Of a stretch of DNA of 64,000 nt, positions 11,148 through 20,527 are shown one piece after another. Under the pieces are notes generated by a model. That model did not search any database. It worked only from the letters and a program-made list of their open reading frames with translations, and had not been told where the DNA came from. How positions within the stretch are numbered: the stretch's first letter is position 1; each line of letters starts with the position of its first letter. The stretch covers positions 1,612,001-1,676,000 of the forward strand of contig NZ_LN831035.1 in NCBI RefSeq assembly GCF_001457655.1. The letters are read 5' to 3'. The translations under genes and the position numbers were made by a program. Source of the stretch: Haemophilus influenzae (GTDB lineage Bacteria; Pseudomonadota; Gammaproteobacteria; Enterobacterales; Pasteurellaceae).

Positions 11148-12524
11148 TTACAAATTATCTAACACAGCGAGCGCATCCGTGAGTTTTTTCACAGTAAAAA
11201 CCTGCATATTTTCGACCGCACTTTTCGGCTTGTTACCAAAAGGAACAATAGCACGTTTAAAACCGTGTTTTGCAGCCTCGCTAATACGTTCCTGTCCACT
11301 TGGCACAGGACGAATTTCTCCCGCTAATCCAACTTCGCCAAAAATCACTAAATCTTGCGGCAAAGGGCGATTACGGAAACTTGAAATTAATGCAAGCAAC
11401 AAAGCTAAATCCGCACTGGTTTCACTGACTTTTACACCACCAACCACATTTACAAAAACATCTTGATCCGCCATTTGCAAACCTCCGTGTCTATGTAAAA
11501 CCGCCAGTAATAGCGCTAAGCGATTTTGCTCTAATCCCACCGCAACACGGCGAGGATTTGCCAGCATTGAATGATCCACCAAGGCTTGAATTTCCACTAA
11601 AAGAGGGCGAGTACCCTCCCAAAGTACCATAACAGAACTGCCTGACGTAATTTCATCTCCGCGACTTAAAAAAATCGCCGATGGATTTTTCACTTCGCGC
11701 AAACCCTGCTCTGTCATTCCAAATACACCTAATTCATTGACTGCACCAAAACGGTTTTTATGGCTACGCAAAGTACGATAACGAGAATCGGCTTCGCCTT
11801 CTAATAGTAATGAACAATCAATAGCATGCTCTAACACTTTCGGCCCTGCAAGCGTACCGTCTTTCGTTACATGCCCCACCATAATAATGGCGACTTGTCG
11901 GGTTTTCGCATAACGAGTGAGGAAAGAAGCACATTCACGCACTTGTGCCACACTGCCTGGCGATGATTGAATATCCGCCAGATGCATTACTTGGATCGAG
12001 TCTACCACTATAATTTGCGGTTTTAACTGATCCGACAAATTACAAATCTGTTCCACAGAGGTTTCTGACAACATTTTTAATTGATCGTTTGGCAATCCCA
12101 ATCGACTAGCACGCATCGCAACCTGTTGTAACGATTCCTCTCCCGTCACATAAAGTGCGGTCATATTTTTCGCCAAACCACACATAACTTGTAATAACAA
12201 GGTACTTTTCCCTGCTCCAGGATGCCCACCAATTAAAATCGCACTGCCCGGTACGATCCCGCCGCCCAATACCCGATCTAATTCATTAAAGCCACTGGAA
12301 AAACGTGGTGTTTCTTGCAAACTAATTTCAGAAAGGGTTTGAATTTTTGCCTGAGTTTCCCCCGCATAGCCACTAAAACGATCATTTTTTGATTTTGCCG
12401 TGGAAATTAACCGCACTTCCGTGATTGTATTCCACGCTTTACAAGCCGAACATTGCCCTTGCCAACGAGAAAACTCTGCACCACAATCGTTACATACATA
12501 AGCTGTTTTCGGGGCTTTAGCCAT
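11148..12524 (-). CDS. radA: DNA repair protein RadA (Sms)
   Basis: RecA-like ATPase with helicase activity that promotes branch migration in recombination, and which acts on incoming single strands in transformable bacteria. 458 residues: N-terminal C4 zinc finger CNDCGAEFSRWQGQCSAC, Walker A GGHPGAGKSTLLLQ, RadA motif KNRFGAVNELGVFGM, and a C-terminal Lon-protease-like domain (DVFVNVVGGVKVSE ... FGEVGLAGEIRPV). The GGAGAA ribosome site precedes ATG 12524. Upstream lies the palindromic tandem repeat. Confidence 0.96.
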   Translation of the reverse strand: MAKAPKTAYVCNDCGAEFSRWQGQCSACKAWNTITEVRLISTAKSKNDRFSGYAGETQAKIQTLSEISLQETPRFSSGFNELDRVLGGGIVPGSAILIGGHPGAGKSTLLLQVMCGLAKNMTALYVTGEESLQQVAMRASRLGLPNDQLKMLSETSVEQICNLSDQLKPQIIVVDSIQVMHLADIQSSPGSVAQVRECASFLTRYAKTRQVAIIMVGHVTKDGTLAGPKVLEHAIDCSLLLEGEADSRYRTLRSHKNRFGAVNELGVFGMTEQGLREVKNPSAIFLSRGDEITSGSSVMVLWEGTRPLLVEIQALVDHSMLANPRRVAVGLEQNRLALLLAVLHRHGGLQMADQDVFVNVVGGVKVSETSADLALLLALISSFRNRPLPQDLVIFGEVGLAGEIRPVPSGQERISEAAKHGFKRAIVPFGNKPKSAVENMQVFTVKKLTDALAVLDNL

Positions 12525-12540
12525 TTCATTCTCCGTATTT

Positions 12541-12767
12541 GCCGTGGGTAAGTATACCCACAGTTAATTTATGTTTATAGTAGTTCCATCTGGGGAACAT
12601 CAAACTACCCCAACGGGGTAACACTGAGATTAGCCTAGGGTATACCTACCCTAGGTTACATTAAATCTCCTCAATTAATTATGATTATAATGCTTCCCCT
12701 TTGGGGAACATCAAACTACCCCAACGGGTAGCACTGAGACTAGCCTAGGGTATACCTACCCTAGGTC
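12541..12767. repeat. Tandem ~111-bp palindromic repeat, two copies plus a related inverted repeat
   Basis: GGGGAACATCAAACTACCCC begins at 12592 and again at 12703. Each unit contains a GGGG/CCCC stem, an ACCCC-AAC-GGGGT hairpin (decayed by one G in copy 2) and a perfect CCTAGGGTA/TACCCTAGG stem (12634-12642/12647-12655 and 12744-12752/12757-12765). A third related hairpin, GTGGGTA/TACCCAC, lies at 12544-12561. No transposase is present. It resembles a non-autonomous palindromic repeat family; I do not recognise it by name. It lies between radA and the CYTH gene and supplies the latter's stop codon. Confidence 0.8.
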
Positions 12768-13802
12768 ATAAGATAATTCCATTAATTTGATCATTCGCTT
12801 AAAATAAACTCGACTTTTCAAAAGTGCGGTCAATTTTTCAATAGTTTTTTCATTGTCTTTGGTTTCACTATGAAAACGAATCAAGTCACGAATTTCAGCA
12901 AAGATTTTCTGATTGCTTTCTAACAAAGCTAGCAATAGCGTTTCTTTTTGTTTCTCTGTTGCCACCGCTTCTAAGATTTTTCCATTTTCATCATAATAAT
13001 GATAAAGATTAAAAAATGCCCCAACTCGCTCCACTGTTTTCATAAAATCTTGGCTAAAAAGTGCGGGAGAAAAGGATAAGGTTTCTTCCAAAAGTTTCTG
13101 TTCCATTTTCAACACGGAATTAAATTTTACACAAAAATCTACCGCACTTTCTTCTCGTTCTTCTTTTAAGAAATCACGCCATTTATTTAACCAATCTGTT
13201 AAAAATTGTTTTGAGCCCAGCAAATAACCTCGCTTCGCTTTACTTCCACTATTAAAATAAATATCCCTTTCAAAAGGCAAGGTTTCTACAAAATCAAAAA
13301 GATCCTGCACGTTGCCAGATTTCAATTCAAACTCAATTTCACAAATCGGTTGCTCAGATTCGCCTGCAATAATTTTGCCTTGATCGAACGCCACTTCAAT
13401 TTTGGATTGTTGAAATTCAACTAACCAAAAAGTGCGGTTAAAATCTGTGGAGAAAATAGGTTGTAGTGAAGAACGAGGTAATTGTTCAAAAGGATAAAGC
13501 TCTCTTAATTGGGCATTGGTTGGCGTTTCTTTTTCGGTTAATAGTAAATTATATTCTGGACGACTATGCAATCCACCAACAACTTTACCGTTGGTTTTAA
13601 GCGTTAATGTAAGTTCTTGCTCTTCTTGGCGAATACGTAATCCCATTTTTTGTTTAGCAAGAAAATGATCGGGATAATCATAATAGGTGTTGCCCAAAAA
13701 TAAATTTTGATGTTCTAAAATCGTAAATTTTGCAAGATATTGTGGCAATTCAATACCTATTTGTGGCGAAATCGCCAATTTTAATTCAATTTCTTGTAGC
13801 AT
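12756..13802 (-). CDS. CYTH-domain inorganic triphosphatase (YgiF-like)
   Basis: 348 residues. The N-terminal CYTH tunnel domain (about residues 1-200) opens with MLQEIELKLAI, the ExExK metal-binding signature, and has GLRIRQEEQELTLTLKT and SGSKAKRGYLLG. The C-terminal ~140 residues are helical and shorter than a full CHAD domain. Family members hydrolyse inorganic triphosphate. The stop codon (12756-12758) and last residues DLG lie inside the right-hand palindrome of the tandem repeat, so the 3' end appears shaped by that insertion. This is the gene that flanks the hmw2 insertion site in H. influenzae. Confidence 0.85.
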   Translation of the reverse strand: MLQEIELKLAISPQIGIELPQYLAKFTILEHQNLFLGNTYYDYPDHFLAKQKMGLRIRQEEQELTLTLKTNGKVVGGLHSRPEYNLLLTEKETPTNAQLRELYPFEQLPRSSLQPIFSTDFNRTFWLVEFQQSKIEVAFDQGKIIAGESEQPICEIEFELKSGNVQDLFDFVETLPFERDIYFNSGSKAKRGYLLGSKQFLTDWLNKWRDFLKEEREESAVDFCVKFNSVLKMEQKLLEETLSFSPALFSQDFMKTVERVGAFFNLYHYYDENGKILEAVATEKQKETLLLALLESNQKIFAEIRDLIRFHSETKDNEKTIEKLTALLKSRVYFKRMIKLMELSYDLG

Positions 13803-13953
13803 AATATTCCTTACTCAAATTAACTGTTTGAATATACAATACAATAAAAATAAATCAAGATTTTTGTGATGACAAACAACAATTACAACAGCTTCTTTGC
13901 AATCTATATGCAAATATTTTAAAAAAATAGTATAAATCCGCCATATAAAATGG

Positions 13954-13959
13954 TATAAT
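13954..13959 (+). promoter_or_regulatory. Putative -10 element of hmwA abutting the repeat tract
   Basis: TATAAT at 13954-13959 overlaps the first ATCTTTC repeat by two bases. The region 17 bp upstream (13931-13936, TATAAA) is a poor -35. If used, transcription would start inside the repeats and the remaining repeats would lie in the 5' leader. Confidence 0.5.
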
Positions 13960-14097
13960 CTTTCATCTTTCATCTTTCATCTTTCATCTTTCATCTTTCA
14001 TCTTTCATCTTTCATCTTTCATCTTTCATCTTTCATCTTTCATCTTTCATCTTTCATCTTTCATCTTTCATCTTTCATCTTTCATCTTTCATCTTTC
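13958..14097 (+). repeat. 20 tandem copies of ATCTTTC (phase-variable hmwA expression tract)
   Basis: Perfect 7-bp repeats run from 13958 to 14097 (140 bp, exactly 20 units). In characterised hmw loci the copy number changes by slipped-strand mispairing, and more copies lower hmwA transcript and protein. Twenty copies is in the range expected to give reduced expression (inference). Confidence 0.97.
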
Positions 14098-14116
14098 ACA
14101 TGAAATGATGAACCGA

Positions 14117-14133
14117 GGGAAGGGAGGGAGGGG
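14117..14133 (+). other. G-quadruplex-type tract in the hmwA leader
   Basis: GGGAAGGGAGGGAGGGG gives four runs of at least three G with loops of 2, 1 and 1 bases on the coding strand. A further GGGGG lies at 14146-14150. It is placed between the ATCTTTC repeats and the start codon. Confidence 0.6.
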
Positions 14134-14207
14134 CAAGAATGAAGAGGGGGCTGAATGAACGCAAATGATAAAGTAATTTAATTGTTCAACTAACCTTAGG
14201 AGAAAAT

Positions 14208-17200
14208 ATGAACAAGATATATCGTCTCAAATTCAGCAAACGCCTGAATGCTTTGGTTGCTGTGTCTGAATTGACACGGGGTTGTGACCATTCCACAGAA
14301 AAAGGCAGTGAAAAACCTGTTCGTACGAAAGTACGCCACTTAGCGTTAAAGCCACTTTCCGCTATGTTACTATCTTTAGGTGTAACATCTATTCCACAAT
14401 CTGTTTTAGCAAGCGGCTTGCAAGGAATGGATGTAGTACACGGCACAGCCACTATGCAAGTAGACGGCAATAAAACCACCATCCGTAATAGCGTCAATGC
14501 AATTATTAACTGGAAACAATTTAACATTGACCAAAATGAAATGGTGCAGTTTTTACAAGAAAGCAACAACTCTGCCGTATTCAACCGTGTTACATCTGAC
14601 CAAATCTCCCAATTAAAAGGGATTTTAGATTCTAACGGACAGGTCTTTTTAATCAACCCAAATGGTATCACAATAGGTAAAGACGCAATTATTAACACCA
14701 ATGGCTTTACTGCTTCTACGCTAGACATTTCCAACGAAAACATCAAGGCGCGTAATTTCACCCTTGAGCAAACCAAGGATAAAGCGCTCGCTGAAATTGT
14801 GAATCACGGTTTAATTACCGTTGGTAAAGACGGTAGCGTAAACCTTATTGGTGGCAAAGTAAAAAATGAGGGTGTAATTAGCGTAAATGGCGGTAGCATT
14901 TCTTTACTTGCAGGGCAAAAAATTACCATCAGCGATATAATAAACCCAACCATTACTTACAGCATTGCTGCACCTGAAAATGAAGCAATCAATTTAGGTG
15001 ATATCTTTGCTAAAGGCGGTAATATCAATGTCCGTGCTGCCAATATTCGCAATAAAGGTAAACTTTCTGCTGATTCTGTAAGTAAAGATAAAAGCGGTAA
15101 CATTGTTCTTTCCGCCAAAGAAGGTGAAGCGGAGATTGGCGGTGTGATTTCCGCTCAAAATCAACAAGCCAAAGGTGGTAAGTTGATGATTACAGGCGAC
15201 AAAGTCACATTAAAAACAGGTGCAGTTATCGACCTTTCAGGTAAAGAAGGAGGAGAAACTTATCTTGGCGGTGACGAGCGCGGCGAAGGTAAAAACGGCA
15301 TTCAATTAGCAAAGAAAACCTCTTTAGAAAAAGGCTCAACAATTAATGTATCAGGCAAAGAAAAAGGCGGGCGTGCTATTGTATGGGGCGATATTGCGTT
15401 AATTGACGGCAATATTAACGCTCAAGGTAGTGGTGATATCGCTAAAACCGGTGGTTTTGTGGAGACATCGGGGCATTATTTATCCATTGACAGCAATGCA
15501 ATTGTTAAAACAAAAGAGTGGTTGCTAGACCCTGATAATGTAACAATTGAAGCCTCTTCCTCTTCTCGCGGTAATGCCAGTATAGATAGTGAATTCCCGG
15601 ACGGTTCGGGCACAAAGGAAAGCCCTAAAACAAACGGCGAACAGCCGACAGTATTAACCAATGAAACCATTTCAAATTATCTGAAAAGCGGCACCTGGGT
15701 AATGAATATAACAGCCAAGAAAAATATTACCGTTAACAGCTCAATTAACATTGGAGACAGCTCCCACTTAATCCTTCATAGTGAAGGCAAGAATAACGGC
15801 GGTGTTAAGATTAAAGAAGACATTACCTCTAATGGCGGAAACTTAACCATTCAATCCGGCGGATGGGTTGATGTTCACAAAAATATTACGCTTGGCACAG
15901 GCACCTTGAATATTACAGCTAAAGGATCCATAGCCTTTGAGGGAAACGGTGCAGAAAAAGCCCGCAACGCATCAAGCGCTCAAATCACCGCGCAGGGAAC
16001 TATAACCAATACTGGCAATCAAAAACAACTCAGACTTAATAATGTATCTATTAATGGGACGGGTATAGGTTTAAATTTTGTTTCAATTCAGCCTAACACT
16101 TCTCACAGATTTGATGGGGAGCTTATTATTTCAGGGAGAGTACATGTTAATCAAACCACACCTAAAAACCTGTCTTTTTGGAAGGTATCCGATGAATCTT
16201 ATTGGAATGTCAGCCATCTTACCGTAAAAGAGAAGTCAGCATTCTCATTTACCAAGTTTGCGTTAAATAACAATCATGGCCGAGAGACTTCCAGATACCG
16301 CAAAGGTGGAGGTGTAATCTTTCGCTCACCTACCGGTCACACAAATTTCACAGTTAAACAAGGCTCAGTGGCTAATTTTTCATTCAAGGCAAAAAATGAT
16401 ACAAATCATGCAAATCAACTCCCGATTCAGTTTAACTCTAATATCTCAGTCGATGGAGGAGGGAAAGTCCTTTTTTGTATAACCTCCAATTACTCCGGCA
16501 GATCAGTGGGGATAGGAATGTCTAGCATTAATGTTTCTGATGGCTCAAACCTTACTTTTAATTCTTCCATTCGCGGCCAGGAAGCCTTTAATATCAGTAA
16601 AGATTTAACCATAAATGCAACCGGTTCATTTTTTGAACTTGGGCAATACTCGGATACCTTTAATGGTAATGGCTTTAACCACGACGCCATTAAATCAACT
16701 CACAATATATCCATCTTAGGTGGCAATGTTACCCTTGGCGGGCAAGATTCAAGCAGTACCATTACAGGTAATATCAATATCTCTCAGGCAGCAAATGTTA
16801 CCTTGCGAGCTTATAATGGTAACGGTCGAAACAAACAACTAACCCTTGGCAATGTATCTATTGAAGGGAATTTAAGTTTAATCGGTGCAAGTGCAAATAT
16901 TAACGGCAACCTTTCCGTTAAAGAAAATGCTAAATTTAAAGGGGAAACCCAAGACAACTTGAACATCACCGGCACCTTTATCAATAACGGCGACTCTAAA
17001 ATCAATATATCTCAAGGAGTGGTAAAACTTGGCAATGTTACCAATGATGGTGATTTAAACATTACCACTCACGCTAAACACAACCAAAGAAGCATCATCG
17101 GCGGAGATATAATCAACAATAAAGGAAGCTTAAATATTACAGACAGTAATAAGAATGCTGAAATCCAAATTGGCGGCAATATCTCGCAAAAAGAAGGCAA

Positions 17201-18698
17201 TCTCACGATTTCTTCCGATAAAATCAATATTACCAATCAGATAACAATCAAAGCAGGTGTTGATGGGGAGAATTCCGATTCAGACGCGACAAACAATGCC
17301 AATCTAACCATTAAAACCAAAGAATTGAAATTAACGCAAGACCTAAATATTTCAGGTTTCAATAAAGCAGAGATTACAGCTAAAGATGGTAGTGATTTAA
17401 CTATTGGTAACACCAATAGTGCTGATGGTACTAATGCCAAAAAAGTAACCTTTAACCAGGTTAAAGATTCAAAAATCTCTGCTGGCGACCATAATGTGAC
17501 ACTAAATAGCAAAGTGGAAACATCTGGTAATACTGACAACACTGGAGACGGCAGTGGCAATAATGCCGGCTTAACTATTGCCGCGAAAAATGTAGAAGTA
17601 AAAAACAACATTACTTCTAACAAAACAGTAAATATCACCGCGTCAGAAAAACTTACCACCAAAGCGGATGCAACCATTAATGCAACCACTGGTAACGTAG
17701 AAGTGACAGCCAAAACAGGTGATATTAAAGGTGAAGTCAAATCCACTTCCGGTAATGTAAATATTACAGCAAACGGCGACACGCTTAAGGTAAGTAACGT
17801 CACAGGTCAAAATGTAACAGTAACAGCAAGCTCGGGCGCTGTGACAACCACCGAAGGCACAACTATCAGTGCAACAACCGGTAAAGCAAGTATTACAACC
17901 CAAACAGGTGATATTAAGGGTGAGGTTAAATCTAATTCCGGCGATGTAGAGATTACAGCAAGCGGCGACACGCTTAATGTAAGTAATGTTTCAGGCAATG
18001 CTGTTACCATCACTGCAGATAAGGGCAAATTAACCACCCAAGCAAGCTCTAGCATTACCTCAAACAATGGCCAGACAACTCTTACAGCCAAGGATGGCAG
18101 TATCGCAGGAAGCATCAATGCCGCCAATGTGACATTAAATACCACAGGCACTTTAACTACTGTAGAAGGTTCAAACATTAACGCAGCCAGTGGTACCTTG
18201 GTTATTAATGCAAAAGATGCTAAGTTGAACGGCGCGGCATCAGGTGACCACACAGTAGTAAATGCAACTAACGCAAGTGGCTCTGGTAGTGTGACTGCGG
18301 TAACCTCAAGTAATGTGAATATCACCGGGGATTTAAGTACAGTAAATGGATTAAATATCATTTCGAAAAATGGTAGAAACACCGTAGTGTTAAAAGGTAC
18401 TGAAATTGAGGTGAAATATATCCAGCCAGGTGTAGCAAGTGTAGAAGAAGTAATTGAAGCGAAACGCGTCCTTGAGAAAGTGAAAGATTTATCTGATGAA
18501 GAAAGAGAAACATTAGCTAAACTTGGTGTAAGTGCTGTACGTTTTATTGAACCAAATAATACCATTACGGTTAACACACAAAATGAGTTTACAACCAGAC
18601 CATCAAGTCAAGTGACAATTTCTGAAGGTAAGGCGTGTTTCTCAAGTGGTAATGGCGCAGCAGTATGTACCAATGTTGCTGACGATGGACAGCAGTAG
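14208..18698 (+). CDS. hmwA: High-molecular-weight adhesin HmwA (two-partner secretion exoprotein)
   Basis: Surface-anchored adhesin mediating attachment to epithelial glycans. 1496 residues, between HMW2A and HMW1A in size. Extended signal peptide with ESPR (1-68, cleaved after VLA), TPS secretion domain with NPNGI at 150-154, pro-piece to about residue 440 (WLLDPDNV), then beta-helical repeats with a great many Asn-X-Ser/Thr sites for HmwC. A 63-residue internal repeat (DIKGEVKS) starts near 17690. The C-terminus carries Cys1477 and Cys1487, the pair that anchors the protein to HmwB. An extra Cys757 lies in the passenger. CCTTAGGAG precedes the ATG. Confidence 0.98.
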   Translation: MNKIYRLKFSKRLNALVAVSELTRGCDHSTEKGSEKPVRTKVRHLALKPLSAMLLSLGVTSIPQSVLASGLQGMDVVHGTATMQVDGNKTTIRNSVNAIINWKQFNIDQNEMVQFLQESNNSAVFNRVTSDQISQLKGILDSNGQVFLINPNGITIGKDAIINTNGFTASTLDISNENIKARNFTLEQTKDKALAEIVNHGLITVGKDGSVNLIGGKVKNEGVISVNGGSISLLAGQKITISDIINPTITYSIAAPENEAINLGDIFAKGGNINVRAANIRNKGKLSADSVSKDKSGNIVLSAKEGEAEIGGVISAQNQQAKGGKLMITGDKVTLKTGAVIDLSGKEGGETYLGGDERGEGKNGIQLAKKTSLEKGSTINVSGKEKGGRAIVWGDIALIDGNINAQGSGDIAKTGGFVETSGHYLSIDSNAIVKTKEWLLDPDNVTIEASSSSRGNASIDSEFPDGSGTKESPKTNGEQPTVLTNETISNYLKSGTWVMNITAKKNITVNSSINIGDSSHLILHSEGKNNGGVKIKEDITSNGGNLTIQSGGWVDVHKNITLGTGTLNITAKGSIAFEGNGAEKARNASSAQITAQGTITNTGNQKQLRLNNVSINGTGIGLNFVSIQPNTSHRFDGELIISGRVHVNQTTPKNLSFWKVSDESYWNVSHLTVKEKSAFSFTKFALNNNHGRETSRYRKGGGVIFRSPTGHTNFTVKQGSVANFSFKAKNDTNHANQLPIQFNSNISVDGGGKVLFCITSNYSGRSVGIGMSSINVSDGSNLTFNSSIRGQEAFNISKDLTINATGSFFELGQYSDTFNGNGFNHDAIKSTHNISILGGNVTLGGQDSSSTITGNINISQAANVTLRAYNGNGRNKQLTLGNVSIEGNLSLIGASANINGNLSVKENAKFKGETQDNLNITGTFINNGDSKINISQGVVKLGNVTNDGDLNITTHAKHNQRSIIGGDIINNKGSLNITDSNKNAEIQIGGNISQKEGNLTISSDKINITNQITIKAGVDGENSDSDATNNANLTIKTKELKLTQDLNISGFNKAEITAKDGSDLTIGNTNSADGTNAKKVTFNQVKDSKISAGDHNVTLNSKVETSGNTDNTGDGSGNNAGLTIAAKNVEVKNNITSNKTVNITASEKLTTKADATINATTGNVEVTAKTGDIKGEVKSTSGNVNITANGDTLKVSNVTGQNVTVTASSGAVTTTEGTTISATTGKASITTQTGDIKGEVKSNSGDVEITASGDTLNVSNVSGNAVTITADKGKLTTQASSSITSNNGQTTLTAKDGSIAGSINAANVTLNTTGTLTTVEGSNINAASGTLVINAKDAKLNGAASGDHTVVNATNASGSGSVTAVTSSNVNITGDLSTVNGLNIISKNGRNTVVLKGTEIEVKYIQPGVASVEEVIEAKRVLEKVKDLSDEERETLAKLGVSAVRFIEPNNTITVNTQNEFTTRPSSQVTISEGKACFSSGNGAAVCTNVADDGQQ
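17690..18000 (+). repeat. 189-bp direct repeat inside hmwA
   Basis: ACAGGTGATATTAA followed by GGTGA and AAATC recurs at 17715 and 17904, a period of 189 bp or 63 codons. The encoded units share TGDIKGEVKS, then TASGDTL or TANGDTL, then VSNV. Similar repeats in other hmwA alleles could recombine. Confidence 0.75.
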
Positions 18699-18764
18699 TC
18701 AGTAATTGACAAGGTAGATTTCATCCTGCAATGAAGTCATTTTATTTTCGTATTATTTACTGTG

Positions 18765-18794
18765 TGGGTTAAAGTTCAGTACGGGCTTTACCCA
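18765..18794 (+). other. Intercistronic hairpin between hmwA and hmwB
   Basis: TGGGTTAAAG (18765-18774) pairs with CTTTACCCA (18786-18794) with one bulged T. No T run follows, so it is more likely a polarity or stability element that lowers hmwB relative to hmwA. Confidence 0.45.
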
Positions 18795-18847
18795 TCTTGT
18801 AAAAAATTACGGAGAATACAATAAAGTATTTTTAACAGGTTATTATT

Positions 18848-20485
18848 ATGAAAAATATAAAAAGCAGATTAAAACTCAGTGCAATATCAGTATTGCTTGG
18901 CCTGGCTTCTTCATCATTGTATGCAGAAGAAGCGTTTTTAGTAAAAGGCTTTCAGTTATCTGGTGCACTTGAAACTTTAAGTGAAGACGCCCAACTGTCT
19001 GTAGCAAAATCCTTATCCAAATACCAGGGTACACAAACTTTAACAAACCTAAAAACAGCACAGCTTGAATTACAAGCCGTGCTAGATAAGATTGAGCCAA
19101 ATAAATTTGATGTGATATTGCCGCAACAAACCATTACGGATGGCAATATTATATTTGAACTGGTCTCGAAATCAGTCGCAGAAAGCCAAGTTTTTTATAA
19201 GGCGAGCAAGGGTTATAGTGAAGAAAATATCGCTCGCAGCCTGCCATCTTTGAAACAAGGAAAAGTGTATGAAGATGGTCGTCAGTGGTTCGATTTGCGT
19301 GAATTTAATATGGCAAAAGAAAATCCGCTTAAGGTTACCCGTGTACATTACGAACTAAACCCTAAAAACAAAACCTCTAATTTGATAATTGCGGGCTTCT
19401 CGCCTTTTGGTAAAACGCGTAGCTTTATTTCTTATGATAATTTCGGTGCAAGGGAGTTTAACTATCAACGTGTGAGTTTAGGTTTTGTTAATGCCAATTT
19501 AACTGGACATGATGATGTATTAAACCTAAACGCATTAACCAATGTGAAAGCACCATCAAAATCTTATGCGGTAGGCGTGGGATATACTTATCCGTTTTAT
19601 GACAAACATCAATCCTTAAGCCTTTATACCAGCATGAGTTATGCTGATTCTAATGATATCGACGGCTTACCAAGTGCGATTAATCGTAAATTATCAAAAG
19701 GTCAATCTATCTCTGCAAATCTGAAATGGAGTTATTACCTCCCAACATTTAACCTTGGTATGGAAGACCAGTTTAAAATTAATTTAGGCTACAACTACCG
19801 CCATATTAATCAAACATCCGAGTTAAACACCCTGGGTGCAACGAAGAAAAAATTTGCAGTATCAGGCGTAAGTGCAGGCATTGATGGGCATATCCAATTC
19901 ACCCCTAAAACAATCTTTAATATTGATTTAACTCATCATTATTACGCGAGTAAATTACCAGGCTCTTTTGGAATGGAGCGCATTGGCGAAACATTTAATC
20001 GCAGCTATCACATTAGCACAGCCAGTTTAGGGTTGAGTCAAGAGTTTGCTCAAGGTTGGCATTTTAGCAGTCAATTATCGGGTCAGTTTACTCTACAAGA
20101 TATAAGTAGCATAGATTTATTCTCTGTAACAGGTACTTATGGCGTCAGAGGCTTTAAATACGGCGGTGCAAGTGGTGAGCGCGGTCTTGTATGGCGTAAT
20201 GAATTAAGTATGCCAAAATACACCCGCTTTCAAATCAGCCCTTATGCGTTTTATGATGCAGGTCAGTTCCGTTATAATAGCGAAAATGCTAAAATTTACG
20301 GTGAAGATATGCACACAGTATCCTCTGCGGGTTTAGGCATTAAAACCTCTCCTACACAAAACTTAAGCCTAGATGCTTTTGTTGCTCGTCGCTTTGCAAA
20401 TGCCAATAGTGACAATTTGAATGGCAACAAAAAACGCACAAGCTCACCTACAACCTTCTGGGGTAGATTAACATTCAGTTTCTAA
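18848..20485 (+). CDS. hmwB: HmwB outer-membrane pore (TpsB translocator)
   Basis: Two-partner secretion transporter that recognises the HmwA secretion domain and exports it across the outer membrane. 545 residues: signal peptide MKNIKSRLKLSAISVLLGLASSSLYA, then two POTRA domains (about residues 50-235 with the linker), and a 16-stranded barrel containing the conserved VRGF motif (TYGVRGFKYGGASGERG) of loop 6 and ending in aromatic-terminal FWGRLTFSF, the BAM recognition signal. 149 bp downstream of hmwA in the same orientation. Confidence 0.97.
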   Translation: MKNIKSRLKLSAISVLLGLASSSLYAEEAFLVKGFQLSGALETLSEDAQLSVAKSLSKYQGTQTLTNLKTAQLELQAVLDKIEPNKFDVILPQQTITDGNIIFELVSKSVAESQVFYKASKGYSEENIARSLPSLKQGKVYEDGRQWFDLREFNMAKENPLKVTRVHYELNPKNKTSNLIIAGFSPFGKTRSFISYDNFGAREFNYQRVSLGFVNANLTGHDDVLNLNALTNVKAPSKSYAVGVGYTYPFYDKHQSLSLYTSMSYADSNDIDGLPSAINRKLSKGQSISANLKWSYYLPTFNLGMEDQFKINLGYNYRHINQTSELNTLGATKKKFAVSGVSAGIDGHIQFTPKTIFNIDLTHHYYASKLPGSFGMERIGETFNRSYHISTASLGLSQEFAQGWHFSSQLSGQFTLQDISSIDLFSVTGTYGVRGFKYGGASGERGLVWRNELSMPKYTRFQISPYAFYDAGQFRYNSENAKIYGEDMHTVSSAGLGIKTSPTQNLSLDAFVARRFANANSDNLNGNKKRTSSPTTFWGRLTFSF

Positions 20486-20500
20486 CCCTGAAATTTAATC

Positions 20501-20527
20501 AACTGGTAAGCGTTCCGCCTACCAGTT
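20501..20527 (+). other. Intercistronic hairpin between hmwB and hmwC
   Basis: AACTGGTA (20501-20508) pairs with TACCAGTT (20520-20527). It is followed by TATAAC and not by a T run; a possible partial attenuator or mRNA stability element. Confidence 0.45.

Noticed and set aside
13958..14097. Possible CRISPR-like array
   Set aside because: The 7-bp units are contiguous with no spacers; this is the hmwA slippage tract.
17237..18577. Long minus-strand open frames of 188 and 256 residues inside hmwA
   Set aside because: Antisense shadows of the repetitive, Ala/Thr/Val-rich hmwA coding sequence; no ribosome sites or family features.
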